Of a DNA stretch of 64,000 nt, positions 41,869 to 52,000 are shown in pieces. A program made the translations under genes and the position numbers. A model generated the notes under the pieces. The model worked only from the letters and a program-made list of their open reading frames with translations. It did no database searches and was not told where the DNA came from. The stretch lies in NCBI GenBank assembly GCA_000980375.1, contig LARD01000004.1, positions 1-64,000 of the forward strand, in the 5' to 3' direction. The stretch's first letter is position 1, and each line of letters starts with the position of its first letter. The stretch is from Clostridium sp. K4410.MGS-306. GTDB taxonomy: Bacteria > Cyanobacteriota > Vampirovibrionia > Gastranaerophilales > Gastranaerophilaceae.

Positions 41869-43266
41869 ATGTTAGATACAAAAATGAAGCTTTCTGATGA
41901 AGAAATTAAAGCAATAGATAAAGAATATTGCTCCTGGGGCGATACTGTTCATTATCATGATGATCAGACTATCTTCAGAGACTGCGAAGGCTCTTATATG
42001 TATGACGGAAAAGACACTCCCTATCTTGATTTGCAAATGTGGTACTCAAGCTGCAACTTGGGCTACAAAAACAAAAGAGTTCTAAATGCTGTACTTGACC
42101 AGTATCAGACAATGCCTCAGATTTCATCAAGATTTGTGTACGATTACAAGGCTCTCCTTGCAGAAAAAATTGCAAAAGCAAACCTCGACAGATACGGTAT
42201 CAAAGGCCGTGTACAGTTTAACGTGGGCGGTGCTCAAGTTAACGAAGATATGCTGAAATTAATCAGAAACTATACAAAAAAACCGAGAATGTTTGCGTTT
42301 ATGGGCGGATATCACGGCCGTACTATCGGTACAACAGCCGTTACTTCAAGCTACAGATACAGAGAACACTTTGGTCACATGTCTGACACTGCTCATTTTG
42401 TTCCTTTTCCGTATTGCTTTAGATGTCCGTATGACAAAAAATGCGAATCTTGCAATATGTACTGTGTAAAACAGTTTGCAAAACTTTTTGAAAGCGAATA
42501 CAACGGTGTTTATGACCCTAAAACAAAAGATTGTGAATTCGGCGGATTTATTGCAGAGCCTTTGCTTGGCACGGGCGGTTATATTGTTCCTCCGAAAGGA
42601 TATTTTAAAGAATTGAAAAAAGTTCTCGAAGAACACAACATCCTGTTTATGGTAGATGAAGTACAGATGGGCTGCTTCAGAACAGGTAAACTCTGGGCAA
42701 TGGAGCACTTCGGGGTTAAACCTGATGCTATGACTTTTGCAAAATCTATCACAAACGGTATGAATCCGCTTGCAGGCATGTGGGCAAAAGAAGAATTGAT
42801 TAATCCGAAAGTATTCCCTGCCGGCAGAACACACTCTACCTATGCTGCCAATCCAATAGGAACACGTGCCGGATATGAGGTTATGAGTATTTTTGATGAA
42901 GAAAGAAAAGAGCTCGAGTCTGAAATTGCACGCAAAGGTGCAAAATTCCTCGATGGATTAAAAGCTCTTGAAAAGAAATACAAAAATATCGGTACAGTTA
43001 ACGGCCTTGGTTTTGCTTTGAGTGTTGAAGTTACGGAAGCAGACAGATTTACACCTGCAAGAGAGCTTTGCGACGAAATTATCGAGGCAGGTCTTAAGGG
43101 TGATTTAACTTACAAAGGCAAAAAATGCGGTTTGATTCTCAACAACGGAGGATATTTCAAAAATATCATCACTCTTGTTCCTCAGCTTTATATTTCCGAC
43201 GAAGAAATTGACATGGCTCTTGAACTTATGGATCAATTATTCGACAGATACATGGAAAAGGCTTAA
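41869..43266 (+). CDS. Class III PLP-dependent aminotransferase
   Basis: 465 residues. PLP lysine in FAKSITNGMNP (about 304), VDEVQMGCFRTG before it, and GGYHGRTIGTTA near 144. A cysteine cluster, CFRCPYDKKCESCNMYC (about 183-199), is like the CxRC insert of GABA/putrescine-type class III enzymes but has five cysteines. It could be a BioA-like or an omega-amino acid aminotransferase; bioF two genes downstream makes biotin synthesis worth considering, while GABA- or ornithine-type activity fits the insert better. AGGAGAG precedes the ATG. Confidence 0.85.
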   Translation: MLDTKMKLSDEEIKAIDKEYCSWGDTVHYHDDQTIFRDCEGSYMYDGKDTPYLDLQMWYSSCNLGYKNKRVLNAVLDQYQTMPQISSRFVYDYKALLAEKIAKANLDRYGIKGRVQFNVGGAQVNEDMLKLIRNYTKKPRMFAFMGGYHGRTIGTTAVTSSYRYREHFGHMSDTAHFVPFPYCFRCPYDKKCESCNMYCVKQFAKLFESEYNGVYDPKTKDCEFGGFIAEPLLGTGGYIVPPKGYFKELKKVLEEHNILFMVDEVQMGCFRTGKLWAMEHFGVKPDAMTFAKSITNGMNPLAGMWAKEELINPKVFPAGRTHSTYAANPIGTRAGYEVMSIFDEERKELESEIARKGAKFLDGLKALEKKYKNIGTVNGLGFALSVEVTEADRFTPARELCDEIIEAGLKGDLTYKGKKCGLILNNGGYFKNIITLVPQLYISDEEIDMALELMDQLFDRYMEKA

Positions 43267-43279
43267 TAGGATAAGACCC

Positions 43280-44143
43280 TTGGGACAGAGTTTAGATTTC
43301 GAGTTTATACACGAAAATAAATGTAAAAGAGCTGTTCTGTTATTCCACGGAATGACCGGCAGCCCTTTTGAAATGAAAAAAATGGGCAAAGCCCTCTATG
43401 ATGCAGACTTTGATGTTTATTGCTACTGCCTTCCTGGCCATGGCACAAGCCCCATCAATATAAAAAATGTAAGATGGGAAGACTGGTACTCTGATTCTAC
43501 GCTTCATTACAGAGAACTTACTCAAAAATACGACGAGGTTTACCTTGGCGGTCTTTGTATGGGGGCAGTATTAGCTCTTGCTATTGCAAGCGAATACAGA
43601 GAGGTAAGAGGGATTCTTTCTCTTTCCACAACTCTGTTTTTAGACGGCTGGACAATACCTTGGTACAATTTTTTGATGCCAATAGGTGTTCATACAATTT
43701 TAAGGTATTATTACTCTTTTCCTGAAAGAGAACCCTATGGCCTCAAAAACGAAACTCTGAGAAAGAAAATTGCAGCACTGCAAAAAAGAAATACAGAAGC
43801 TCTGGACAACTATCCAATGTCTTGTATTTATGAGCTTTTAAAATTGTCCAAATACACGCAAAAAAATATGTTCAAAGTAAAAGCACCTATTCTTCTTATG
43901 CATGCAAGAGAGGATGATTTGACAAGCACAAAGAGTGCGGAATTTGTTTTCAAGAACATAGGCTCAAGTATAAGAAAATATATAGAGCTTGAAAACAGCT
44001 ACCACCTTGTTGTTATGGACAATGAGCGTGATTTTGTGTTCGAAAAATCAATAGAATTTTTAAACAGCCTTTCGGATTTTGGCCCTGTTATAGAAAAACA
44101 GCCGCCGATTGATGATACGTTTATGGAAAGTGCGGGTGCATAA
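43280..44143 (+). CDS. Alpha/beta hydrolase with a cysteine nucleophile
   Basis: 287 residues from a TTG at 43280, which follows AGGA by 9 bases and lies 14 bases after the aminotransferase. Carboxylesterase/monoglyceride-lipase-like fold: oxyanion HGMTGSPFEM (23-32), PGHGTSP (52-58), nucleophile elbow GGLCMGAV with Cys93 in place of the usual Ser, acid in AREDDLTS and His in NSYHLVVMDNE. A Cys nucleophile occurs in dienelactone hydrolases and some thioesterases. Between an aminotransferase and bioF it could be a BioH-type pimeloyl-ester hydrolase; that is inference. The stop overlaps the next start (TAATG). Confidence 0.8.
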   Translation: MGQSLDFEFIHENKCKRAVLLFHGMTGSPFEMKKMGKALYDADFDVYCYCLPGHGTSPINIKNVRWEDWYSDSTLHYRELTQKYDEVYLGGLCMGAVLALAIASEYREVRGILSLSTTLFLDGWTIPWYNFLMPIGVHTILRYYYSFPEREPYGLKNETLRKKIAALQKRNTEALDNYPMSCIYELLKLSKYTQKNMFKVKAPILLMHAREDDLTSTKSAEFVFKNIGSSIRKYIELENSYHLVVMDNERDFVFEKSIEFLNSLSDFGPVIEKQPPIDDTFMESAGA

Positions 44144-44526
44144 TGATTGATAGCGCACAGTTAATAAAGATTATTCACCAGCTGCCGGCTTCTTTGATTT
44201 CTATCATTGTTACAAATGTGCTTTTGATTCTTTGTTTTGCACTGGGAAAGCTTGTGCTTTACAGAAATGAAAACGCAATAAAATTTTATGCTTATTTTTC
44301 CGTAGTTATCAGCTTGTTATTTGCGTTGTATTTTATTTCTATTTTGTGGTTTTCGCTGAGCAATTTGTATCTGGGTAATGCTGTTTATGCTGCTATATTT
44401 CCGATATTTTTGTTTTTGCCTTTTATCATCGGCCACTTTGCCTCTTATGAAAAGGTCCATTTTTATACAAACATTCAGATTCTGACTTTGATAATAAGTT
44501 TGCTTCTGGCTTTGTCATTTATATAG
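44143..44526 (+). CDS. Small polytopic membrane protein
   Basis: 127 residues with four hydrophobic segments (about 17-37, 48-72, 76-100, 107-126) and hardly any polar loops. The start overlaps the hydrolase stop as TAATG, so translation is coupled. No recognised family. Its fixed place between hydrolase and bioF suggests the same process, perhaps membrane anchoring or transport. Confidence 0.7.
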   Translation: MIDSAQLIKIIHQLPASLISIIVTNVLLILCFALGKLVLYRNENAIKFYAYFSVVISLLFALYFISILWFSLSNLYLGNAVYAAIFPIFLFLPFIIGHFASYEKVHFYTNIQILTLIISLLLALSFI

Positions 44527-44539
44527 TTAAAAGGATAAT

Positions 44540-45703
44540 ATGAAAAGTTTATTTGACAGATACAAAAAAGAATTGAAAGAGCTGCACGATAGCTCGTGCG
44601 AGAGAAAACTCTGCTCTTTTAAAAAAGCGGGTAAATATATTTTTGAAGATAATAAAAAATACCTTAACCTTTCTTCAAACGACTATCTGGGAATTGCAGA
44701 GGATAAAGATGTTTTGGAAAAATTTTTCAAAATTGCAGATTTTTCTCTCGGTTCAGCTTCATCAAGACTGCTCACCGGCAGCTCTTATGTTTATGCAAAG
44801 CTCGAGTGCCTTCTTGCGGCTCTGCTTCGCAAGGACAAAGCACTTATTTTTAACAGCGGTTATCATGCCAATGTTGGTATAATGTCGGCTCTTCTTTCAA
44901 AAAAGGATGCTGTCTTTTGCGACAAGCTCAACCACGCCAGCATTCTCGACGGTATTAAGCTGTCTGATGCAAAAATGTTCAGATACAAACATCTGGATTA
45001 TGAACATTTGGAATCGCTTTTGAAAGAGCATAGAGACGAGTTTGAAAATGTCATCATTGTTACGGAATCTCTTTTCAGCATGGACGGTGATATTGCAGAT
45101 TTGAACAGACTTGTTGATTTAAAAAAGAAATACAATGCTTTGCTTGTTGTGGATGAAGCGCATGCGTTTGGTGTTTTTGGAGAAAAGGGGCTTGGCGTTG
45201 CAGAAATGCAAGGCTGCCTATCTGATATTGACTTATATGCTGCCACTTTTGGCAAAGCTGTAGGCTCTGTGGGTGCTTTTTGCGCAGGGCATGATGTGTT
45301 GATTAACTATTTGATTAACAAATGCAGGCCGCTTATTTTTTCTACAGCACTGCCTGAAATCAATGTTGCGTTTTCTTACTGTATGATTACGGAAATTATC
45401 CCGAATTTGAAACAGCAAAGAAAAGAGCTGCTTGTAACAGCGCAAAAACTGCGGGAAAAACTTAATTCATACGGACTCAAAACTATGGGCGAAAGTCATA
45501 TTGTGCCTGTAATTCTTGGCAGTAACGAAAATGCTGTTAAAGTTTCTAAAGAGTTAATCAAAAACGGATATTACCTTCTGCCTATCCGCCATCCGACTGT
45601 TGCTAAAGACTCATCACGGGTTAGAATTTCATTAAGAGCTGATATCAGTTATGAAGAGGTTGAAAACATTCCCGAAATAATAAAAAATGTTTTAGACGAG
45701 TAA
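44540..45703 (+). CDS. bioF: Alpha-oxoamine synthase, 8-amino-7-oxononanoate synthase-like
   Basis: 387 residues. Family motifs: LNLSSNDYLGIA (about 43-54), GSASSRLLTGSSYVYAKLE, FNSGYHANVG, TESLFSMDGDIADL, VVDEAHAFGVFGEKG (about 204-218), and PLP lysine in FGKAVGSVGAF (about 238). BioF condenses pimeloyl-ACP/CoA with alanine. Glycine C-acetyltransferase and serine palmitoyltransferase share this fold; the SSNDYLG start and length favour BioF. No bioB, bioD or bioC is in the window. AAAGGATAAT precedes the ATG. Confidence 0.85.
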   Translation: MKSLFDRYKKELKELHDSSCERKLCSFKKAGKYIFEDNKKYLNLSSNDYLGIAEDKDVLEKFFKIADFSLGSASSRLLTGSSYVYAKLECLLAALLRKDKALIFNSGYHANVGIMSALLSKKDAVFCDKLNHASILDGIKLSDAKMFRYKHLDYEHLESLLKEHRDEFENVIIVTESLFSMDGDIADLNRLVDLKKKYNALLVVDEAHAFGVFGEKGLGVAEMQGCLSDIDLYAATFGKAVGSVGAFCAGHDVLINYLINKCRPLIFSTALPEINVAFSYCMITEIIPNLKQQRKELLVTAQKLREKLNSYGLKTMGESHIVPVILGSNENAVKVSKELIKNGYYLLPIRHPTVAKDSSRVRISLRADISYEEVENIPEIIKNVLDE

Positions 45704-45758
45704 GATGACGGAAACGGTGAGTTTTCGGCAGCTTACGACACTAGATTAGATTAATATG

Positions 45759-45787
45759 CTGACATTTTAGAAAGCTTCATTATATTA
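45759..45787 (+). promoter_or_regulatory. Possible promoter for the DnaJ-like/queE unit
   Basis: CTGACA (45759-45764) and TATATT (45781-45786) are spaced 16 bases and lie about 35 bases before the TTG start of the DnaJ-like gene. Confidence 0.4.
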
Positions 45788-45821
45788 TATCAATGTAGCG
45801 GCAAGAAATCGGATAAGGCCA

Positions 45822-46958
45822 TTGAACCAGTATTACCAGAAAGATTTATATGCAATTTTAGGTGTCTCTCCGGACTGTGACGAGGCAAAAATTAAATCTG
45901 CCTACCGCAAGCAGGCGCGTATTTGGCACCCTGACGTTAATGACAACTCTCAAGAGAGTATTGTCCGTTTTAAAGAAATTACAGAAGCATATGAAATCCT
46001 CTGTGACACTCAAAAAAGAAGCCAGTATGACATTATTAAAGGGTTTAATATAAGAAAAGAAAGCTCTTATACTTCAAAAAAACAAACCCAGTCGCAGGCA
46101 AAAAAGGCCTATAATCAGACAAGCTCTACCACAACAAAAGAAAAAACTCATACTTATACAAGCACAAACGATACTTATACAAAATCTGCCCAAAATAATG
46201 AAAAAAATACACAAAAGGCTGATAACAAAACTGATAAAAGCTCGTTTTCTCAAGTATTTGAAAATATATTGGACGGGTTATTTACTTCGGACAATGCAAA
46301 AAACAAAAAAGCCAAAAAACCAAAACCTGAAAACGGCAGGGATATAAACCTTAATGTAAACATAAAAATGTCAGAGGCCGTCTCTGGTACGCACAGAACC
46401 GTTAATGTTCTGCACAGTGAACGCTGTCCAAAATGCGAAGGAAGAAGATTCATAAACGGTGCAAAGTGCCCGCTTTGCAAAGGCAGCGGTGAAGTTTCAA
46501 TTCATAAAAAACTCAATGTAAAAATTCCAGCAGGAATAAAAAAAGGCGCAAAAATAAGAATTGCAAACGAAGGTAACAAAGGTTATAACGGCGGCAGAAA
46601 CGGAGATTTGTATCTTTTTATTGATATTGAAGAGAGCAGGTTTTTTAGCTATGAGGGCGCAAATGTTTTGTGCGAAATTCCAATTACTCCGTTTGAGGCA
46701 GTACTGGGTGCAAATATCGAAGTACCGACACTGTGTGGGAATGTCTCTATGAAAATTCCTCCAAACACTTCTACCGGCCAAAAATTCAGGCTGTCAGAGC
46801 AGGGTGTGGAAGATAAAAAAACTAACAAAAAAGGCGACCAGATTGTTACTGTAAGAATTGAAATCCCAAAAGAAGCTTCAGTACAAGAAGTTGCGCTTTA
46901 TGAACAACTTAAAAACATCTCAACTCATAAAATCAGGGAGAATCTTTTAAATGACTAG
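45822..46958 (+). CDS. DnaJ-like co-chaperone with half zinc finger
   Basis: 378 residues from a TTG (AAGG just upstream; no alternative ATG). J domain at 8-75 with HPD at 36-38. Instead of a Gly/Phe region there is a long Ser/Thr/Lys-rich linker (about 80-165). The zinc domain has only four cysteines, CPKCEGRRF and CPLCKGSG (about 203-222), half of the usual eight, then the two C-terminal substrate-binding beta domains (about 225-365). It would stimulate a DnaK partner; it lies between type I and type II (CbpA-like) proteins. It overlaps queE by 8 bases. Confidence 0.85.
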   Translation: MNQYYQKDLYAILGVSPDCDEAKIKSAYRKQARIWHPDVNDNSQESIVRFKEITEAYEILCDTQKRSQYDIIKGFNIRKESSYTSKKQTQSQAKKAYNQTSSTTTKEKTHTYTSTNDTYTKSAQNNEKNTQKADNKTDKSSFSQVFENILDGLFTSDNAKNKKAKKPKPENGRDINLNVNIKMSEAVSGTHRTVNVLHSERCPKCEGRRFINGAKCPLCKGSGEVSIHKKLNVKIPAGIKKGAKIRIANEGNKGYNGGRNGDLYLFIDIEESRFFSYEGANVLCEIPITPFEAVLGANIEVPTLCGNVSMKIPPNTSTGQKFRLSEQGVEDKKTNKKGDQIVTVRIEIPKEASVQEVALYEQLKNISTHKIRENLLND

Positions 46959-47634
46959 AACTGCAAAAGTTGCGGAAATTTTTGATTCCGTGCAGGGAGA
47001 AGGCCCATATATTGGATACAGACAACTTTTTGTCAGATTTTGCGGCTGTAATTTGCTATGCGACTATTGTGATACGGAATTTGACAAAGGAGACGACTAT
47101 ACAGTTGCACAGCTTCTCGAAAAAATAAAATCATTTAAACTTGAACCTTTGCACTCTGTCAGTCTGACAGGAGGCGAACCATTGTTGCAGTATGAGTTTT
47201 TAAAAGAATTTTTACCTTCTTTAAAACAACTGGGTCTAAAAATTTATCTTGAGACAAACGGCACAATGGACAGAGCGCTCGATAAAGTGATTGAGTATAT
47301 TGATATTGTTTCAATGGATTTTAAACTGGATTCCAGTGCAAAAATCGGTGATTTGTACTCAAAACATGATGCTTTTCTTGAGATTTGCAAAAAACATTCA
47401 AAAGACACTTTTGCAAAACTGGTTTTTGATGAGACAATCAGAGATTTTGAAATAGATGAGTGTGTAAAACTTGCACAAAAATATAAAATACCTGTTATTT
47501 TACAGCCAAAAATGGATGGGGATAAAATAAAGGTCTCGCACGACAAAATCGTGGAAACCTTTAATAAATTTTCTGAAAAATACCATGATACAAGACTTAT
47601 AGGTCAGGTTCACAAGTTTTTTTCAATAAGATAA
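46951..47634 (+). CDS. queE: 7-carboxy-7-deazaguanine synthase
   Basis: 227 residues. Radical SAM enzyme of queuosine/7-deazapurine synthesis: converts 6-carboxy-tetrahydropterin to CDG. SVQGEGPYIGYRQLFVRF (13-30), then cluster motif C33-x3-C37-x2-C40, SLTGGEPLLQ (about 71-80) and YLETNGTM. No other que genes are in the window. Starts within the end of the DnaJ-like gene; converges with the BI-1 gene one base later. Confidence 0.93.
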   Translation: MTRTAKVAEIFDSVQGEGPYIGYRQLFVRFCGCNLLCDYCDTEFDKGDDYTVAQLLEKIKSFKLEPLHSVSLTGGEPLLQYEFLKEFLPSLKQLGLKIYLETNGTMDRALDKVIEYIDIVSMDFKLDSSAKIGDLYSKHDAFLEICKKHSKDTFAKLVFDETIRDFEIDECVKLAQKYKIPVILQPKMDGDKIKVSHDKIVETFNKFSEKYHDTRLIGQVHKFFSIR

Positions 47635-47635
47635 A

Positions 47636-48370
47636 CTAATCGTTTCTCAATCTTGATAAAAGGCGGAGTATTTCGACATACAGCCATACAAGAGTGACAA
47701 GCAGACCAAAAGAACCGTACCATTCATAGTCTTTTGGCAGCATTTTTTGTGCGCCCTGTTCAATGAAATCGAAGTCTAAAATAAGGCTCAATGCTGCAAC
47801 CAATACAACTATTACGCTAAAAACGATTCCCATTTTTGAGTAACCGCTGATAAACGGTATTGAAAAGTTGAAAAATCCACCAACAAAATTGATTAAATAA
47901 AGCACAAGAATCGTAAGCATTGCAGACATTATTGTTGCACGGAATTTTTCAGTTGCTCTTATCGCGCCTGTTCTGTAAAGCACAAGCATAATAAAGAAAG
48001 TAAAAAATGTTGCTGCTACTGCCTGCATTGCAATGCCGGGGAATTGTGTTTCCATAATAAGTGAAAGTGCTGCAAGCAGTGCACCTTGCGCAAATGCATA
48101 AACCGGTGCTAAAAATTTTGCGAGTTTTGGCACAAATGCTGTCACAAGGCCTGTACCGAGTCCTGCAAAAAGAGCAATTCCCATTATCATCATTACTTTA
48201 TCAGCGTATCCCATAAACGCTTCGTACACAACAGCTGCAGCTGATACTGCCGCAATCAACAAAAGAATAAAAGTCTTTGTTATTGTGCCTGAAACCGTCA
48301 TAGGGGCGCCTTCAAGCATTTGTACATCATTGTCCATTCTTGAAAGAAGCGGGTTTGAACTTTTAAACAT
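47636..48370 (-). CDS. Bax inhibitor-1/YccA-family membrane protein
   Basis: 244 residues with seven hydrophobic helices (from about residue 33 to 235). The N-terminus FKSSNPLLSRMDND and the pattern of the core match the DUF4870-free BI-1/YccA/YbhL relatives often annotated as Bax1-I in anaerobes; the C-terminal helix is followed by RLRND. Homologues are calcium-leak channels or FtsH modulators. GAGGAG precedes the ATG. Monocistronic. Confidence 0.85.
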   Translation of the reverse strand: MFKSSNPLLSRMDNDVQMLEGAPMTVSGTITKTFILLLIAAVSAAAVVYEAFMGYADKVMMIMGIALFAGLGTGLVTAFVPKLAKFLAPVYAFAQGALLAALSLIMETQFPGIAMQAVAATFFTFFIMLVLYRTGAIRATEKFRATIMSAMLTILVLYLINFVGGFFNFSIPFISGYSKMGIVFSVIVVLVAALSLILDFDFIEQGAQKMLPKDYEWYGSFGLLVTLVWLYVEILRLLSRLRND

Positions 48371-48436
48371 ATATTCTCCTCGAATTAAAATACCAATTAT
48401 TCTATAGCACGTAATTACACTATTTTCAATTGACTG

Positions 48437-49012
48437 TTAAACAAAAATAAAATTAATTTTCTTTTGCAGTGTGTGCTCAAGCATGTCTTTTTTCTTTTCC
48501 GCCATGTTCAAATTTGGTTTAAATCCAATAGTTTTTAAGTACAAATTGACTTCATCCGGTGTTTCTTTAGCTTCCATTCTCAAAATAAGGTTTTTATGAG
48601 GTTTGTCAAAACCGTCTGCAAGCCTTACTATCGAACCTAGCAATTGTACTGTGTTTTTTTGTTGGGGGGTAAGGTTTTTGTATATTTCGTGCTTAGTTTC
48701 GTCAGGCAAAGAGCCTCTATGATATCTGGCTATATTTGCAGTCACTTTTGTTTCTTCATTATCCAAACCTTCAATCCCTTCTTGTATAATAAGGTTCATT
48801 GCGTGTTTGTGGTGTGATTTTTTTTCTACAACATATCCGATATCATGCAGCAGTGCTGCAATCTGAAGGTAGAGCGTTTCTCTTTCCGTTATATTTTTGT
48901 AAGCCTCAACAGCGTCTTTTAATGCGCTCAAAATCATCAGCGCGTATTTTTCCACTTCTTTGGCGTGTTCTTCATTTTTGCAATATTTTTCGTATACAGA
49001 CAGTTTATTCAT
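48437..49012 (-). CDS. HD-domain protein, Ppx/GppA C-terminal type
   Basis: 191 residues. HD motif LQIAALLHDIGYVVEKKSHHKHA (about 49-71) and ARYHRGSLPDE (about 94-104), matching the C-terminal HD domain of exopolyphosphatase/guanosine pentaphosphatase proteins; the N-terminal ASKHA phosphatase domain is absent. Stand-alone HD hydrolase probably acting on a phosphorylated nucleotide. It overlaps the end of cheA by 8 bases and therefore belongs to the chemotaxis operon, an unusual link. Confidence 0.75.
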   Translation of the reverse strand: MNKLSVYEKYCKNEEHAKEVEKYALMILSALKDAVEAYKNITERETLYLQIAALLHDIGYVVEKKSHHKHAMNLIIQEGIEGLDNEETKVTANIARYHRGSLPDETKHEIYKNLTPQQKNTVQLLGSIVRLADGFDKPHKNLILRMEAKETPDEVNLYLKTIGFKPNLNMAEKKKDMLEHTLQKKINFIFV

Positions 49013-52000
49013 ATTTCAAAAGTTTTTCTATAACGTCTAAAAGGTAATCCTGATTGAAGTTGGATTTTTTGATAAATGCATCAATATCAGGAATATCTTT
49101 TGCAAGTCTTTCTGTGTCATAGGATGTAATGAGCACAACAGGTATGTCTTTAAATTTAGGTGTGTTTTTAAGTTCTTTAATAAACATACTGCCGTCCATC
49201 TCGGGCATTTCCATGTCTGACAATATAAGGTCAAAATTTTCTTTGTACAAGATTTCAAAAGCTTCTTTGGGGTTTTTCACCATTTCAAAACTATAACCCC
49301 AGTGAATAAGAATATTTTTAAGCAGTTCTCTTGTTGTAATAGAATCATCCACAATAAGGATTTTGTAATCTTTGTTTTCTCTGGCTCTCAATTTGTAAGA
49401 AGGAACAGGAATAAGCGGTTTTTCAACAGGAGTGTAAGTACTTTTGTACAGCTCGGGTAGATTGAGGATAAGGCACACATCTCCGTTTGCCAGTGTTGTT
49501 ATACCGGATATGTTTTTTAGCTTTATAATTGGAGGGTCGAGCTTTTTTTGCAGAATATTCTGATCGCCTAGAATCCTGTCCACAATTATACCCATGAGGC
49601 TGTTTTCCACTTCAATCAAAATCACTGTTTTTTTATTGCTTTTTGAGCTTTCTTCACTTAATGGAAGTTTCATAAGCTCACTCAAGTAAAACAGGTTAAC
49701 GGTTTTGCCTTCAATAATAATGGATTTTGTGTCGTTTCGAAGATAGATATCTTCCTCTTTAATCCACATAACATTTTTTATGGACGTCATTGGCATTGCA
49801 AAAAACTGCTGAGAGCATTCTACAATAAAAGCCTTGAGCGTTGACATTGATATAGGCAGCTCAATGGTTATTTTTGTTCCTTGATTGGGCACTGAAAAGA
49901 CTTTTACTGTGCCGTTTAGCTGCGAGATTTTTGTCTGTACAATATCAAGCCCCACACCTCTTCCGGAGAGCTCTGTTACGACCTGTTCTGTAGAAAAACC
50001 CGGCCAGAATATTATGTTCATAATTTGTTCTGCAGAGAGATATTGAGCCTCTTTTTGGGTAATCATGTTCTTTTCAAGAGCTCTGTTTACAATTTTTTGT
50101 AAGTCAATACCTCTTCCATCATCATGAATTTCTATGATAATTTTGTTTTGCATGCTTTTTGCAATCAGATAGATTTTGCCTTTAGGCGATTTGCCTGCAG
50201 CAATACGCTCTTGAGGAGTTTCTATGCCATGGTCGATTGAATTCCTTATGATATGCATAAGAGGTGCTTTTATTTCTTCGATAACCTTCTTATCTGCGCT
50301 GGTTTCACTACCCGAAATAAGCAGCTCTATATCTTTGCCTGTATCTTTTGATATGTCTCTTATCATTCTCGGGAACATATGGAATATTGTTGCCAGAGGC
50401 AATACTCTGATGTTTTTTATCATGCTCTCTAGTTGGGTAACAATGGTGTTTAGTTTTGTATCTTCTTCATCCAGTGACTTTTGCAGATTCAAAATTCTGT
50501 TGTTAAGCTTGATAATTTTTGATGAGTTTTCCTGAAATATGGAAAAAATCTGTTTGCTAAAAACTGAAAGTGTAGAATAATCAACGGCATCTTCGGAGTT
50601 GATGTATTTTCTGTCATAGTATTTGATAAAGCTTTGTGATTTATGGTTAAAATTTCTCCACTCCGTAAGGTCGGAAAGTATGTTTTCAAGTTCGGAGATG
50701 TTTTTTTTGTGTTTTATTCTTCCTATAATCAACTCACCCATCTGGCTCACAAGGCGGTCCAGTTTTTTTGAATCAACGCGTAGTGTTCTTATTGATGTTG
50801 TTTCAAAAGAGTTGAAAAAGTCCTGTGCCTTTTTAACAGGCAGCGATGATTCATCCAGTGTGGAGCTCAGGTTGGAAAGAGGATTAACAGAAGAGTTCAA
50901 GTCCATCATCTGTTTGATGATATCCAGCCTTTGCAAAACCAGTGTAACATCGTCTTGCTCTTCTTTTGTTTCCAGTGTCAATTTTTCGACAGACAGCAGG
51001 CTTTGTTTGAGAATTGTTATTATCTCTTTATCAGGGAGTGTTTTCCCTTTTTTTACAATTGCCAAAATCTCCATGATTTTGTCACAAATTTGTTTTATTT
51101 CTTTTTTATTGGTTATTTCAACAAGGCTTTTTATCTCGTCATAGAGCTGTGGAACCTGTGACAGGTCTGATTCAAATTTGTTGAACCCCTCTTTTAAAAA
51201 TTCTATTTTTTCAGCAAGGTTGTTTAGAGTATCACTGTGTGCAGAAGTTTGATTTTTGTTTTGCTTGTCTTTGGCGTTGTCTTTGTCTTGTTGTATTTTT
51301 TGAGATACTTTTTCCTTAACATCTATTTTTTCAATGCCAAGGTCTTCATAGATTTTGTTTAAAAAATTAACGGTATTGGTCAGTTTATTATCTATGTCTT
51401 TTATTTCGTCATCTGTCATAAGGTTTGAGCTTTTTATGACAAAATTTACTTTTGCAAAAATATTTTTTATTTCGTTTTTTATTTCGTAAAAATTAGTTTC
51501 TTCAAATTTTTCGTCAATCTGTTTTATTACATCACAAAATGTTTCTATGTAAGACGAACCTTCCTCTCCCTGCATATTTTTCAGCAAAAGATATGCTTCT
51601 GACAAAAGAGCATTGATTGTGATTGTTGTTTTCAAAAAATCCTGATTTTGTGTTTTTGGATTTGTTGTTATTTCTTTGTTTTGCTCGTTTTGTGTAATAT
51701 TTTTTGATTCTTCAACAGATTGACCCTGATATTTTTCTATCAAATCATCTATATAATCAATAATTTTTTGGATATCATCCGTGTAGTATTCTTTTTTTAG
51801 TTTAACGGATTCTTGTATAAGGTCTGAGAGCAAATCCATTGCTTTGTATAAGGCATCTGATATTTCTCTGTTTATGACGATTTTATTTTCTTTTGCAAGT
51901 CCGAGAACATCCTCTGCCTTGTGCGCAAGGCGCTGAATGTTGTTGAAACCTATCATTCTTGCAGCACCTTTAAGAGAGTGGGCATCTCTAAACAAATAAA

